Shown piece after piece: positions 25,548 through 35,527 of a stretch of DNA of 64,000 nucleotides. The notes under the pieces were generated by a model, which saw only the letters and a list, made by a program, of their open reading frames with translations, was not told where the DNA came from and did no database searches. Source of the stretch: Balneola sp. Its GTDB lineage: Bacteria; Bacteroidota; Rhodothermia; Balneolales; Balneolaceae. The DNA lies in the NCBI GenBank assembly GCA_017643645.1, contig JAEPNB010000007.1:1-64000 (forward strand). Reading direction: 5' to 3'. Each line of letters opens with the position of its first letter. The first letter of the stretch is position 1. The translations under genes were made by a program, and so were the position numbers.

Positions 25548-27248
25548 TTAATGCTCATCAGTCTTTCGGGAACGGGTGATGGTCTTACTGAGGAGTATCA
25601 CCGGAATGATACCGACCAAAACGATTGCCAGAGCTGCCCCGGCTGATTCACCGAGTCTTTCATCGGATGCAAGACGATAGACCTGTACAGCAAGTGTATC
25701 AAAGTTAAAAGGACGAATGATGATGGTAGCAGGCAGTTCTTTCATCACGTCTACAAAAACCAGTAAGAAAGCGGAAAGTAAACCTCCGGAAAGCATTGGA
25801 ATATGAATTTTCCTCAGAATCTGGGAGAAAGAATACCCCATTCCTCTTGAAGCTTCATCAACACTATGAGAAATTTTCTGCAAGCTTGAGTTTATTCCAT
25901 TGTAAGAGACAGAGAGAAATCGAACTACATAAGCGAAGATCATTGCAAACAGAGTTCCACTCAGCAGTAATCCGGTTGAAACCTGAAAATTCGAACGTGC
26001 AAATGAATCAATGGTGTTATCAAGCCAACCAAAGGGGATAAGAACACCAACGGCTATCACGGATCCGGGAATAGCGTAACCTAAAGCACCGAATTGATTC
26101 AGACCTTTTACTAATTTGGAAGGATTAAGCCGGGATGAGTAAGCCATCAATAATGCAACAGATACTGTAATGATCCCGGCAATTGCAGCTACACTTAGGG
26201 TATTCAGTGAGTATAATAAGAACCGTGTATTAACCGAATCTATATTATTAAAGAACATGGACAACAACAGCGCAACGGGGAGAATGAATCCTAAAAAAAC
26301 AGGAATCGCACACACTAAAAATGCTCCCCATTTTTTGAATCCTGTCAGATCAAATCTTTGAATTCTTTTGAAACGATTGGTAGCATTGGTCTGGTCTTTA
26401 ATTCTGGATCTTGACCAACGTTCCAGCAAAATCAGAACTACAATAAAAAGTAACAAGAAACCGGCTAGCTGAGCAGCAGCAGGTCGTTCTCCAAGACCAA
26501 ACCATGTTCTGTATATACCCGTTGTAAATGTCTGTACACCAAAGTATTGTACAGTACCAAAATCATTCAAGGTTTCCATTAAAGCTAATGCTAATCCGGC
26601 TGCAATTCCTGGTCTGGCGAGTGGTAACGCAATCTTAAAAAAGCTTTGAGTGGTGGTGTAGCCCATAATTCTACTCGCTTCAAAAAGAGATACAGATTGA
26701 TTCAGAAAAGCAGAACGCGCTAGCATATAAACATATGGATAGAATGCCAATATCATAATGAAAACAGCTCCCCATAAAGACCGGATTTCAGGCAGTACAA
26801 ATTCACTGATGCCTAAATCAAAAGCAGAACGAATAGCGGTTTGTAAGGTTCCGGTTATCCCGAAGAAATCGGTGTAAATATAAGCCAATAAATAGGCAGG
26901 GATCGAAAATGGAAGAACCGCAGCCCATTCAAAATACTTTTGTCCGGGAAAGCTACACATGGTAATAATCCATGCCAGAGCTACGCCAAGAAGAACCACT
27001 CCTGAAGAAACTCCTACAATTAACAAAAGAGAATTGGTTATATAGTCTCCAAGTACAGTAGAAGCTAAGTGTCTCCAAATCTCACCTGAGGAAACAAAAA
27101 AAGAGGAGAGAACCGAAAGTATAGGAATAGATACTAAAACAGCAATTATTCCTGAAACCACTGCCCATTTCTTTGATAGCGTAGCTGGATATTTATTAGA
27201 ATCAGAGGATGTAAATGTACCGGCCAAAAACCGAAGTGCTTTAAACAT
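25548..27248 (-). CDS. Ferric iron ABC transporter permease (fused double domain)
   Basis: A 566-residue inner-membrane permease with about 12 transmembrane helices in two halves, the FbpB/FutB type. Each half carries the EAA-like loop: EASRIMGYTTTQSFFKIALPLARPG in the first (about residues 190-215) and a similar DEASRGMGYSFSQILRKIHIPML in the second (quoted in part; about 465-488). It is convergent with the binding-protein gene and sits at the end of a minus-strand series, 24 bp after the FAD oxidoreductase, so its expression may be governed by that series rather than by the iron operator. Confidence 0.9.
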   Translation of the reverse strand: MFKALRFLAGTFTSSDSNKYPATLSKKWAVVSGIIAVLVSIPILSVLSSFFVSSGEIWRHLASTVLGDYITNSLLLIVGVSSGVVLLGVALAWIITMCSFPGQKYFEWAAVLPFSIPAYLLAYIYTDFFGITGTLQTAIRSAFDLGISEFVLPEIRSLWGAVFIMILAFYPYVYMLARSAFLNQSVSLFEASRIMGYTTTQSFFKIALPLARPGIAAGLALALMETLNDFGTVQYFGVQTFTTGIYRTWFGLGERPAAAQLAGFLLLFIVVLILLERWSRSRIKDQTNATNRFKRIQRFDLTGFKKWGAFLVCAIPVFLGFILPVALLLSMFFNNIDSVNTRFLLYSLNTLSVAAIAGIITVSVALLMAYSSRLNPSKLVKGLNQFGALGYAIPGSVIAVGVLIPFGWLDNTIDSFARSNFQVSTGLLLSGTLFAMIFAYVVRFLSVSYNGINSSLQKISHSVDEASRGMGYSFSQILRKIHIPMLSGGLLSAFLLVFVDVMKELPATIIIRPFNFDTLAVQVYRLASDERLGESAGAALAIVLVGIIPVILLSKTITRSRKTDEH

Positions 27249-27272
27249 AGGTCAAAAATAAGGAATGTTAAG

Positions 27273-28721
27273 CTACAAGGTGAGTTTTATTCCAAATTCA
27301 TTTTTAAGAACAGATCTGGCAGCGTTAAAACCGGACATCCCATGAACACCGCCACCGGGAGGAGTAGATGATGAACAAATATATAAATGATCAACGGGAA
27401 GTTTATAGGGATCCCATTTTAATAAAGGTCTACCAAATAACTGCTTTAAATTCTGAGCTCCGCCGTTAATATCTCCACCGATATAGTTCGGGTTATATTT
27501 TTCGAAATCCATTGCGTTCATTGTGGATGTTGAAATGATTATATCTCTGAAACCAGGTGCATATCTTTCAATCTGGTTGATGATCCGTTCTTCCATATTT
27601 TTTGTACTTCCATTTGGAACATGACAATAACTCCAAAGCACATATTTTCCTTCAGGTGCTCTGCTTTCGTCAAATAAAGAGGGTTGAGATACAAGTACAT
27701 AGGGTTTTTCGGAATGGATACCTTTCCATACTTCTTTCTCAGAATGGGCTATTTCTTGCATGAAACCTCCCAAATGAAGAGTGCCTGCTTTTTTACACTC
27801 ATCATTTAACCACGGGACAGGCTCTGAAAGGGCAAAATCAACTTTGAAAGCTCCCGGACCATAATTATACCTAAGCAGTTTGTCTTTTAAAGAATCCGGG
27901 ATTTTATTATCTGCAATTGTAATTACTTGTTGAGGAGTAAGGTCAAAAAGGATCGGTTTGTCAGAAGGAAATTCATCTAAAGATTGAATATGAGTATTCA
28001 ATTCGATCTCGCCTCCCAAGAATTGAAAAAATCCTGCGAGAGCTTTCGTGATAGAGTGCGAACCATTTTTAGCTATAGGCCATCCTACAGAATGAACAGT
28101 TGTTCCTAAAACTAAACCAAAAGAAGCTGTAAAAGCATTTTCTAAAGGTAAAATACTGTGTGCAGCCAAACCCGCAAAGTAAGCTTTTGTCCGTTCCAGT
28201 TTAAAAAAACTGCTTGAGAGTAAATTTGAAGAAAACATTCCATACCAACCAAATCTCATCATAGCCAGAGGATGATCAGGTATTCTGAGCGTTCCGAAAA
28301 GATCTTCAGAGAGATATTCCCATGAATCAATGAAATCTTTGAAAAGCTTTCGATAGTTTTTTGAATCAGCGCCCAGACGTTCTAATGTATTTTTAAAAGA
28401 CTTTTCAGCTATAACTGCTTCACCATTATCTAGAGGATGGGCAACAGGGAAATCGGGATGAATCCATTCAAGACCATAATCTTTTAATGGTAAGTTTTTA
28501 AAAAAGGGAGATGAAAGGGCAGTAGGATGAACGGCCGAACAAATATCATGTTTAAAACCGGACTCCATCAGTTCCAGAGTTCTGGTTCCACCCCCAACAG
28601 TATCTTTTGCTTCAAAAATTTTAACTTTCAAACCCTGTTGAGCCAACGCAATGGCAGCAGCTAACCCATTAGGACCCGAACCAATGACAAAGGCATCATA
28701 ATTTGAAAGCGTTGAACTCAA
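27273..28721 (-). CDS. FAD-dependent oxidoreductase, phytoene-dehydrogenase-like
   Basis: A 482-residue flavoprotein of the NAD(P)-binding Rossmann/amine oxidase superfamily, nearest in style to PYROXD2-like and CrtI-like proteins. The dinucleotide motif GSGPNG is at residues 13-18, with EAKDTVGGGTRT after the second strand. The C-terminal flavin motif STPPGGGVHGMSGFNAA is complete. Substrate unknown; no carotenoid genes are near. The start is TTG at 28719-28721, directly after the protease stop (TAATTG), and no ATG lies before the Rossmann motif. It is probably translated by coupling with the upstream protease gene. Confidence 0.88.
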   Translation of the reverse strand: MSSTLSNYDAFVIGSGPNGLAAAIALAQQGLKVKIFEAKDTVGGGTRTLELMESGFKHDICSAVHPTALSSPFFKNLPLKDYGLEWIHPDFPVAHPLDNGEAVIAEKSFKNTLERLGADSKNYRKLFKDFIDSWEYLSEDLFGTLRIPDHPLAMMRFGWYGMFSSNLLSSSFFKLERTKAYFAGLAAHSILPLENAFTASFGLVLGTTVHSVGWPIAKNGSHSITKALAGFFQFLGGEIELNTHIQSLDEFPSDKPILFDLTPQQVITIADNKIPDSLKDKLLRYNYGPGAFKVDFALSEPVPWLNDECKKAGTLHLGGFMQEIAHSEKEVWKGIHSEKPYVLVSQPSLFDESRAPEGKYVLWSYCHVPNGSTKNMEERIINQIERYAPGFRDIIISTSTMNAMDFEKYNPNYIGGDINGGAQNLKQLFGRPLLKWDPYKLPVDHLYICSSSTPPGGGVHGMSGFNAARSVLKNEFGIKLTL

Positions 28722-30368
28722 TTAATTCGATCCTGATGATTTAATCTCTGCCAGTTTAAATGCTTCAAATATATTTAAAATTCCTCCCGTAGAAGAAAGT
28801 GAGGAAAAAGAGACCGCTTGATCACTTCCGGGTCTGTATACTACATTTGAAGGTTTGGTAACCGTTTCCAATAAAATCGTTTTTACATCATGAGCTGATA
28901 AACTTGGATAGTATGCCATCAACAAAGCGGCCGCACCGGCTACAGCAGGACTTGCCATACTGGTTCCGTCAAACGATTCATAAGTATCATTGGGTGTTGC
29001 TGAGTAAATATCTACCCCGGGTGCAAATAGATCAACACGCATTCCGTAGTTACTGAAGTCAGCAGCTAATAGGGAATCTCCCATCCAGGAAGAAGCTCCA
29101 ACGGAAAGAAAGTTTTGCATCATCCCCCCATCTTCATAAAATTTATTTGGATAGCTGAATGTACTGTCAATGTTCTCTGCTGAATTTCCTGCGCCTGTAA
29201 CTAAGAGTACATCATTTTCATCAGCAAATTTAAAAGCTTCGTCTACATAAAACTTTCGAGGGGAGTAGGCTTTACCAAAGCTCATATTTATAATATCAGC
29301 TCCGTTTTCAACTGCATAACGAATTGCATTCGCAACGTCTTTATCTCTCTCATCTCCGTCAGGGACTGTTCTGACGATCATTAATGAAACATAGTCAGCT
29401 ATTCCATTCATTCCGAGGTCGTTATTTCGGATAGCGCCTACAATTCCGGCTACATGAGAACCATGATCACTTCGGGGACCTTCCACATCATTGTTTCCGT
29501 AAAACCTGTTTTCCAGATCTTCAAAATCATCGCCTACAATATCTCTTGGATTAAATTCCGGATTGTATGCGTAGTTATACATTTTATCGAATTGATTGTA
29601 GGCATCATTGATATTTTCTTCAGTCACATCCAGATCACGAAAATATTTAATGATCTGTTTTGCTTGTTTACGATAAGCCCCATCATTGTAATTCGGTTCA
29701 AGTTCTTTATTTGAGACAGAGTCTATGGAGCTTACTTTGAAAACATTTTTAGCAACATCAATAGCATTTTTTACATTTTGAAGATTTTCAAAGTTGGTTT
29801 TTGCTTCAGCTCTTTTTTCTTCAAATTCAGCTTTTATAGTCTGATAATGCTCGTATTCTTCTTTTTCCTGAGCAGAAAAGTCTGAAGATTTTTTACCTTT
29901 AAACTCGTCTCGTAATTTTAAATAGACTCTGGTGAGCTCATAAGTGTCTTTGTCTACATTATTCCCATCTTTGCCACCTATAAAATTCCAGCCATGGATG
30001 TCATCAACATAACCGTTTTCATCATCATCAATGCCATTTCCGGGAATTTCATCTTCATTGACCCATATATTTCCCGCCAAATCTTCATGTTCAATATCAG
30101 TACCTGAATCAATGATAGCTACAATTACTTTTTTTGAAGGAGTTTTATTACTCAGGATCTCCGAGTAAGTTTTTTCTGTTCCAGCTCCTGTATAATCTGA
30201 ATCTGAAGATAGATGATGCCAATCAGTAGGCGCGGTTTTAGAGGCTTCTATTACTTCTGAAACAGGTTCTTCAGCTTCAGTTGGTGAGTTGTCAATTGTA
30301 TTTCCGGTTGAAGAGCATGCAGTAATCAAAAAAAATACCGCAAAGAGCACTAAATGAGCTTTTTTCAT
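28722..30368 (-). CDS. Subtilisin-like (S8) serine protease lipoprotein
   Basis: A 548-residue exported protease. Lipobox LITAC puts Cys18 at the anchor. Catalytic residues: D87 in VIVAIIDSGTD, H302 in DHGSHVAG, S470 in FDGTSMASP, with oxyanion N395 in GAGNS. Between Asp and His there is an insert of about 170 residues (130-300), highly charged and probably helical (EEYEHYQTIKAEFEEKRAEA), much longer than in plain subtilisin. There is no separate propeptide domain of note, and no T9SS tail. It precedes the FAD oxidoreductase with zero bases between stop and start. Confidence 0.93.
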   Translation of the reverse strand: MKKAHLVLFAVFFLITACSSTGNTIDNSPTEAEEPVSEVIEASKTAPTDWHHLSSDSDYTGAGTEKTYSEILSNKTPSKKVIVAIIDSGTDIEHEDLAGNIWVNEDEIPGNGIDDDENGYVDDIHGWNFIGGKDGNNVDKDTYELTRVYLKLRDEFKGKKSSDFSAQEKEEYEHYQTIKAEFEEKRAEAKTNFENLQNVKNAIDVAKNVFKVSSIDSVSNKELEPNYNDGAYRKQAKQIIKYFRDLDVTEENINDAYNQFDKMYNYAYNPEFNPRDIVGDDFEDLENRFYGNNDVEGPRSDHGSHVAGIVGAIRNNDLGMNGIADYVSLMIVRTVPDGDERDKDVANAIRYAVENGADIINMSFGKAYSPRKFYVDEAFKFADENDVLLVTGAGNSAENIDSTFSYPNKFYEDGGMMQNFLSVGASSWMGDSLLAADFSNYGMRVDLFAPGVDIYSATPNDTYESFDGTSMASPAVAGAAALLMAYYPSLSAHDVKTILLETVTKPSNVVYRPGSDQAVSFSSLSSTGGILNIFEAFKLAEIKSSGSN

Positions 30369-30391
30369 ATTCCCTAAAGATTGTTAGTTAG

Positions 30392-31540
30392 TTAACTTAT
30401 TGAATCTCTGTTTTTGATCCAATGAAGTAATATATCTAATCCTAAGGTAATTGAAATAATGAGCAGCAACAAGACAAGACTACCAATTGGTTTCCAGATT
30501 ATGAAACCTCCCAATGTTCCAAGCACGGCTCCTAAATACTGGATATACTGAAGTTGATCATTACTGGCATTTTTAATCAGTTTTTCCAACCGCTGTTCAT
30601 CGTATTCTCTTAGATTATCCTCAACCAAAGCGTGAACATCCAATTGATTGATAAGCTTGTATAGCAGAGAGGTAACAATGTTTTCAATGGTCGAGCTGTT
30701 TGCTTCTATTTTATCGGGAAGTGTATCCAGAAAACTATCTAATTTGTCTAAACCTTTCTCCACGCCGCCCGGAAGCTTAGTTAGAGCATCTTCTACTAAA
30801 GATTGCATTTCCTGTCCTTTGATGAAACTATAAGCCTTTAGCGCTACTTTCTCGAAGGAATTCTCTTCTATATTATTTTCTATTTGATGTATAATCGATT
30901 CCGCAATATTGGCTCTTACTTCGGGCTGAGCCACCATTTCATCCACATAATTAACAGCAAGAGCTTTCAGGTCGGTTCTGAATTCAGGGTCGTCAATTAT
31001 TTCCCGGATATATTCTGTTGCTTGAGCTCTGTATTTTGAAATAGCATTCGATTCCTGGATTTTCTGTTTGATGATATCAGGATTAATGAGGTCTTCAGAA
31101 ACAGCAGCTGCTAAGCGAAAGGCAATTCTGTCTTTTTGAGCAGGAACCAAGCCCTGACCAAATATGGGTCTTCGTTTAGCCGGACGAAAAAGCATTGTAA
31201 TGGCAAGCCAGTTAGTAAGGAATCCGATCAACCCACTTATGGAAAGTATTCTCATCAAACCTTCGAACTCAATGCTGAAACCCAGCACAGTTGTTTGAAC
31301 GCCATCAAAATCCCAATAAAAGGAAGTAATAAATGTACCGATCAGCAGAAGTGGGAAGAGGAATAAAAGTTTAAGCAGGATCTTATATTTACCTTCCTTT
31401 TTAGGAGGACTTATTCTGGACACCGGATCTTGATCACTGTCAGTTTGCTTTTCGATCTGTTTCTGCAGAATACCCCAGAATTGCTTTCCGTATTCTTTAG
31501 TGCGCTCGGTAATGATATTTTTTTCTTGTTGTTCAGCCAT
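30392..31540 (-). CDS. DUF445 family membrane protein
   Basis: A 382-residue protein with membrane helices near the N-terminus (about residues 55-78 and 90-112) and at the C-terminus (about 350-372). The start GFLTNWLAITMLFRPAKRRPIFGQGLVPAQKDRIA (in parts) is the DUF445 hallmark; a long helical, acidic middle follows. Function is unknown, often called YheB-like. It comes 41 bp after ybeY and 23 bp before the protease gene. Confidence 0.85.
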   Translation of the reverse strand: MAEQQEKNIITERTKEYGKQFWGILQKQIEKQTDSDQDPVSRISPPKKEGKYKILLKLLFLFPLLLIGTFITSFYWDFDGVQTTVLGFSIEFEGLMRILSISGLIGFLTNWLAITMLFRPAKRRPIFGQGLVPAQKDRIAFRLAAAVSEDLINPDIIKQKIQESNAISKYRAQATEYIREIIDDPEFRTDLKALAVNYVDEMVAQPEVRANIAESIIHQIENNIEENSFEKVALKAYSFIKGQEMQSLVEDALTKLPGGVEKGLDKLDSFLDTLPDKIEANSSTIENIVTSLLYKLINQLDVHALVEDNLREYDEQRLEKLIKNASNDQLQYIQYLGAVLGTLGGFIIWKPIGSLVLLLLIISITLGLDILLHWIKNRDSIS

Positions 31541-31581
31541 ACTATTAGTTTTGGCATTGCTACGAGTTAAAGAGGCTTAGG

Positions 31582-32031
31582 TTACTCGTAAAACATAGAT
31601 AAATACAGGTTTTCTAAATTTGTCATTTCCTCTTTCTCTGCTTCAGACTGATCTTCATATCCAATCAGGTGAAGTAAACCGTGAATTAATATTCTGAGGC
31701 ATTCCTTTTCTGAAGTTTGGTTAAACTCCTTAGCCTGATCAATTATCCTGGACAAGCAACAATATAACGTACCTTCGATTTTGGTATTAGAATCATCCTC
31801 ATCGTAGCGGAACGAAATAATGTCAGTTATATAATCCCGTTTCAGAAACTCTTTGTTAATTCTTATGATCTCTTGCTCATCAACATAAGCAAGCTCAACC
31901 AGTTCAAAGATGACTTTTTCATGTTGAGCAACAAATTCAAATACTTTTCTGCAATCGATTTCTTTGCAAGGCAAATCGATATCTGTAGTGTTGAATATTT
32001 GAAGAGGGTAGGTCTCAGCCACAATCAGCAA
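31582..32031 (-). CDS. ybeY: Endoribonuclease YbeY (rRNA maturation)
   Basis: A 149-residue UPF0054 metalloprotein needed for 16S rRNA 3' processing and ribosome quality control. The zinc motif is HGLLHLIGYED: H117 and H121 are kept, but the usual third histidine is D127. Such replacement occurs in Bacteroidota YbeY proteins as far as I know, and Asp can still bind metal. The start is TTG at 32029-32031, directly following the TAA of the upstream gene; a GTG three codons on is an alternative. It follows the unknown 148-residue gene with no gap. Confidence 0.88.
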   Translation of the reverse strand: MLIVAETYPLQIFNTTDIDLPCKEIDCRKVFEFVAQHEKVIFELVELAYVDEQEIIRINKEFLKRDYITDIISFRYDEDDSNTKIEGTLYCCLSRIIDQAKEFNQTSEKECLRILIHGLLHLIGYEDQSEAEKEEMTNLENLYLSMFYE

Positions 32032-32478
32032 TTAAAAGCTGAAGTCATCATCCATTGATTCTGTGAGTGATAATGCAATACCACACATCATCATATCTTC
32101 CGGAAGTTGAGTGAAGTCACCGGTAAGTAAACTTTCGTCTACATTAGCATAGAGACTGCAACCGGCTGCCTTTTCTACTATCAAACCGGATGTTTTTTCA
32201 CCTGATTTTCCAAAAAAGGTAACTTGCTGAAGCATATCACTTGCAACAAAAGCAGTGCAATTATGAAGCTGAAGAAATGTATTATATGCATAAACAGATA
32301 CCATATTCATTTCTTCGCCATTAACATCTAATCCCAGATGAATCTCGAGAGCAAGCTTTCGGTTTTCTTCTTCGTTTTTTACTTCAATTCTGAATACATC
32401 CTTTCCTAAGGGTTTTGGAGTAGCTCCAAGTACCTTTCCGATAGTTGAAATATTTTCTGCTGTAAATTGATGGATCAT
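32032..32478 (-). CDS. Conserved hypothetical protein upstream of ybeY
   Basis: A 148-residue soluble protein, without signal peptide or membrane helices, that I do not recognise. Predicted beta-rich, with an acidic end (SMDDDFSF). Its gene ends exactly where ybeY begins (TAATTG), so the two are likely co-translated and the product may act with ribosome assembly, but that is only inference from the position. It follows a terminator hairpin of the upstream DUF2723 gene. Confidence 0.7.
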   Translation of the reverse strand: MIHQFTAENISTIGKVLGATPKPLGKDVFRIEVKNEEENRKLALEIHLGLDVNGEEMNMVSVYAYNTFLQLHNCTAFVASDMLQQVTFFGKSGEKTSGLIVEKAAGCSLYANVDESLLTGDFTQLPEDMMMCGIALSLTESMDDDFSF

Positions 32479-32489
32479 GATATAAAATT

Positions 32490-32522
32490 TTAGCTCTCAG
32501 AATATACAATACTGAGAGCTAA
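32490..32522 (-). terminator. Hairpin after the DUF2723 gene
   Basis: TTAGCTCTCAG (32490-32500) and CTGAGAGCTAA (32512-32522) pair perfectly over 11 bp, 15 bp after the DUF2723 stop on the minus strand, with AAAATTTT following. It also lies 12 bp before the start of the next gene. Confidence 0.7.
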
Positions 32523-32536
32523 CTATAAATAGATGG

Positions 32537-35527
32537 TTAATTTAAACCGTATTGAGTTCCGGTTTGAATACTTTCTTCCCGGCTTTTAGGAATTAATGGT
32601 ATTTGAGAGCCTTCAAACTTCGCATTTGTCTCTTCAGCAATCTTCAGACCCTGTTCGTCATTACCGGCTCTGAAATACACAAACTGCACAATTGTCAACG
32701 CCTGACGTTCTCTCATTATATTTTGAGAGATGCTTCTGGCTTGTTGTACTAATGTGTTGTTACGTTGAGTTAAAGTTCTTTGCGCTTTGATATCAGCATT
32801 TCTTCTTGCTTGTTCATACTGAGTAGATATTTCAGCGAGTTCATTTTGAATACTTTGGAATCTGTCAAATTCTTCATCCAGTTTTTTAACATATCCATCA
32901 AGTGTAAAATCTAACAAACGTAACGCATCTTCAGTTTTACCTAATTGGGCATATCTGTTTGCGTAAAGAGCAATGATAGTACTTACTTCCTCATCTTCAC
33001 GAAGAGGTATTACTCTTTCCCCATGCTCTAACCAATACAGAGCACTGTCAGGCTGATTTTGAAGTATGAATTTTTCTGCCAGTTGCAGATAATTATAACG
33101 ATAATTACCCATCATACGGCGAATGTTTTCATCAAAATATACATCCGGATTTCCCCATTCACGGTGACTGAAATCACGAAATCTTCTGGCATGAATTTCG
33201 GCATCTATATATGCATTTCCAACCTCTGCTTCCATTTTCTTAGGGATCACACGGTATGCTTTCCCTTCAGTACGGAAATAATCCTGAAGATTAAGTTGGC
33301 TCTGGCTGGACACTGTATTAGCAAAATAAACAGGACGTAACCAGTTATTGCTTTCAAGTATTTCCAGAATTAATCTATCCTGAATTTGAAGATATCTGAT
33401 GTCATTACCTTCCTGATCACGGCCATAAAATCTTCCTGCAAGTCTCCAGTTTACTACATCATCCAAAGAGTCAACAGGGATCTCGTAATCCGTACCTGTT
33501 TGAAGGATAGGAATTTCACTGCCGGTAACTCCAATTGCTTCTTTGTACTGAGAATCTTCTGAAAAAGCTCTTCTCAACAAATCTTTGTTAACCGGAATAG
33601 AAATGTTCTGAGGTGTCCATCGTGAAATACCGGAAGTAATTTGTTCAACTTCTTTATCCGTCAAATTGATAGGCAGGGGAGCAGATTCATGCGACCACTG
33701 ATCACGTAGCTGTTTGATGTACCAATCTGTATTCAGAAGACTCAAACAAACAATACGAACGTCAGTTCTGACGCCTTCCACTTCCTGAGCATACCAAAGA
33801 GGGAAGGTATCGTTATCCCCGTTGGTGAATACCAAAGCATTTGGAGCTAAGGAGTTTAAAAGGTTTTTGGCGTAATCTGGTGCTACGTAGCGATCACTCC
33901 TGTCATGGTCATCCCAATTCTGATATCCCATCCATACTGGTGAAGCCAGCAAACACAATCCAATTACAGCATAAGCGGCCATTGAGTTTTCTTTAATATA
34001 GGACTTGATCAGATCAACTAATCCGGTTACCCCGATTCCAATCCAGATTGAAAATGCAAAAAAGGAGCCTACGTAGGCATAATCTCGCTCCCTGGGTTGA
34101 TAGGGTGGTTGATTGAGATAGAAAATTACAGCGATTCCCGTTACTGCAAATAAGGAGAGGACGGCAAAAGCCCGTTTCTTATCTGTGGAAAAATGATATA
34201 TGAGTCCAAACAATCCAAGCAGAAAAGGAATGTAGAAGTAGGAGTTACTTGCTTTATTACTCGGATATTTTGGAGCTGAAAAACCGGATTGCCAACCGGT
34301 GTCCTGTATATCTGAAGCCCTGCCTATAAAATTCCAGTTAAAATATCGTACATACATGTGCACGACCTGATAATTCCAGAAGAAATCCCAGTCGCTGTCG
34401 TATCTGCCGTAGTATTCAATATGACGTGGATCTTGTGAGTGACGTCTTGGAAAAAGCTCTTCATTCTCAGGTCCACGCGTTATTTGTCCGGTGACGTCAT
34501 CATAATTATTCCCTTTCAGGATAGGTGTATCACCATATTGATCTCTGTTCAGGTACTTTACAAAAGCTTCCACAGTTTCAGGATCGTTCTCATCAATGGG
34601 AGGATCAGCAATAGAACGGATCATAATTACCGAATACGAAGAGAAACCCATCAATATCATAGCGTAACTAATGATCGCAATATTTGCCAGACGATATTTC
34701 TTTTTATGGGTATACCAAACTCCCCAGGCTACTGCAAGCATTATTAAAAAGATGAATACGAGAGGGTTGATCAGACCATAAGTGGCACCACCAACTTTAG
34801 ATGACCAGTCCGGTATCCATTTTATAGTAGCAGGATAGATCACAAAAAAGGAGGTAACCGCCAGGATTCCCATTATGCCAAACGACATATAGGTGAAATC
34901 TTTCTTCTTGAAATAAATAATGAGAGCAACAAAAAAGAGCGCTAGCAAATTCAACAGGTGAACTCCGATGGCTAATCCAAACATATATGCGATCAAAACC
35001 AGCCATTTTTCGTTATAAGGGTCTTGATGACGTTCCGACCATTTTAATGCGAGCCAGACTACAATTGCCGTAAAGAACATCGAAAGTGCGTACACTTCTG
35101 CTTCCACAGCGTTAAACCAGAATGTATCTGACACTGCAAATGTAAGTGCACCAACTAAAGCACCACCGTACATTCCGATTTTGTCCATCAGGCTGAATTC
35201 TGAGACATCACCTTTCCATTCTCTTACCAATCGAACAATGATCAGATATAAGAGCATTATAGTTAGTGCAGATGCTAGGGCGCTGATGAAGTTGATGCTC
35301 AAAGCAACATATTCTGTAGGCATAAACATTGAGAAAATTCTACCAAGAATAGAGTAAAAAGGGGCTCCGGGAGGATGGTTTACCTGCAATCCGTGCGCAA
35401 CAGCAATAAATTCGCCGGCATCCCAAAAACTGGCAGTGGGTGCAAGTGTAAGGCAGTAAATGATTAACGAAGTAAAGAAAGTGAATAAAGCGAGGTACTT
35501 ATTGGTTGTTTTATGATCTGAAAACAT
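32537..35527 (-). CDS. DUF2723 membrane glycosyltransferase-like protein (GT-C type)
   Basis: A 996-residue inner-membrane protein. About 12 or more transmembrane helices fill the first 550 residues. The N-terminal loop FWDAGEFIAVAHG with D36 and E39, and HPPGAPFY (51-58), is the DUF2723 hallmark and resembles the first periplasmic loop of protein O-mannosyltransferase-type (GT-C) enzymes, with acidic catalytic residues. A soluble periplasmic part follows, ending in a TPR-like and coiled-coil stretch (about 820-960; ALYWLEHGE, AQLGKTEDALRLL). Protein or surface glycosylation is likely; the donor is unknown. It is a single gene with a terminator after it and divergent from the second Na+ symporter. 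Confidence 0.88.
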   Translation of the reverse strand: MFSDHKTTNKYLALFTFFTSLIIYCLTLAPTASFWDAGEFIAVAHGLQVNHPPGAPFYSILGRIFSMFMPTEYVALSINFISALASALTIMLLYLIIVRLVREWKGDVSEFSLMDKIGMYGGALVGALTFAVSDTFWFNAVEAEVYALSMFFTAIVVWLALKWSERHQDPYNEKWLVLIAYMFGLAIGVHLLNLLALFFVALIIYFKKKDFTYMSFGIMGILAVTSFFVIYPATIKWIPDWSSKVGGATYGLINPLVFIFLIMLAVAWGVWYTHKKKYRLANIAIISYAMILMGFSSYSVIMIRSIADPPIDENDPETVEAFVKYLNRDQYGDTPILKGNNYDDVTGQITRGPENEELFPRRHSQDPRHIEYYGRYDSDWDFFWNYQVVHMYVRYFNWNFIGRASDIQDTGWQSGFSAPKYPSNKASNSYFYIPFLLGLFGLIYHFSTDKKRAFAVLSLFAVTGIAVIFYLNQPPYQPRERDYAYVGSFFAFSIWIGIGVTGLVDLIKSYIKENSMAAYAVIGLCLLASPVWMGYQNWDDHDRSDRYVAPDYAKNLLNSLAPNALVFTNGDNDTFPLWYAQEVEGVRTDVRIVCLSLLNTDWYIKQLRDQWSHESAPLPINLTDKEVEQITSGISRWTPQNISIPVNKDLLRRAFSEDSQYKEAIGVTGSEIPILQTGTDYEIPVDSLDDVVNWRLAGRFYGRDQEGNDIRYLQIQDRLILEILESNNWLRPVYFANTVSSQSQLNLQDYFRTEGKAYRVIPKKMEAEVGNAYIDAEIHARRFRDFSHREWGNPDVYFDENIRRMMGNYRYNYLQLAEKFILQNQPDSALYWLEHGERVIPLREDEEVSTIIALYANRYAQLGKTEDALRLLDFTLDGYVKKLDEEFDRFQSIQNELAEISTQYEQARRNADIKAQRTLTQRNNTLVQQARSISQNIMRERQALTIVQFVYFRAGNDEQGLKIAEETNAKFEGSQIPLIPKSREESIQTGTQYGLN

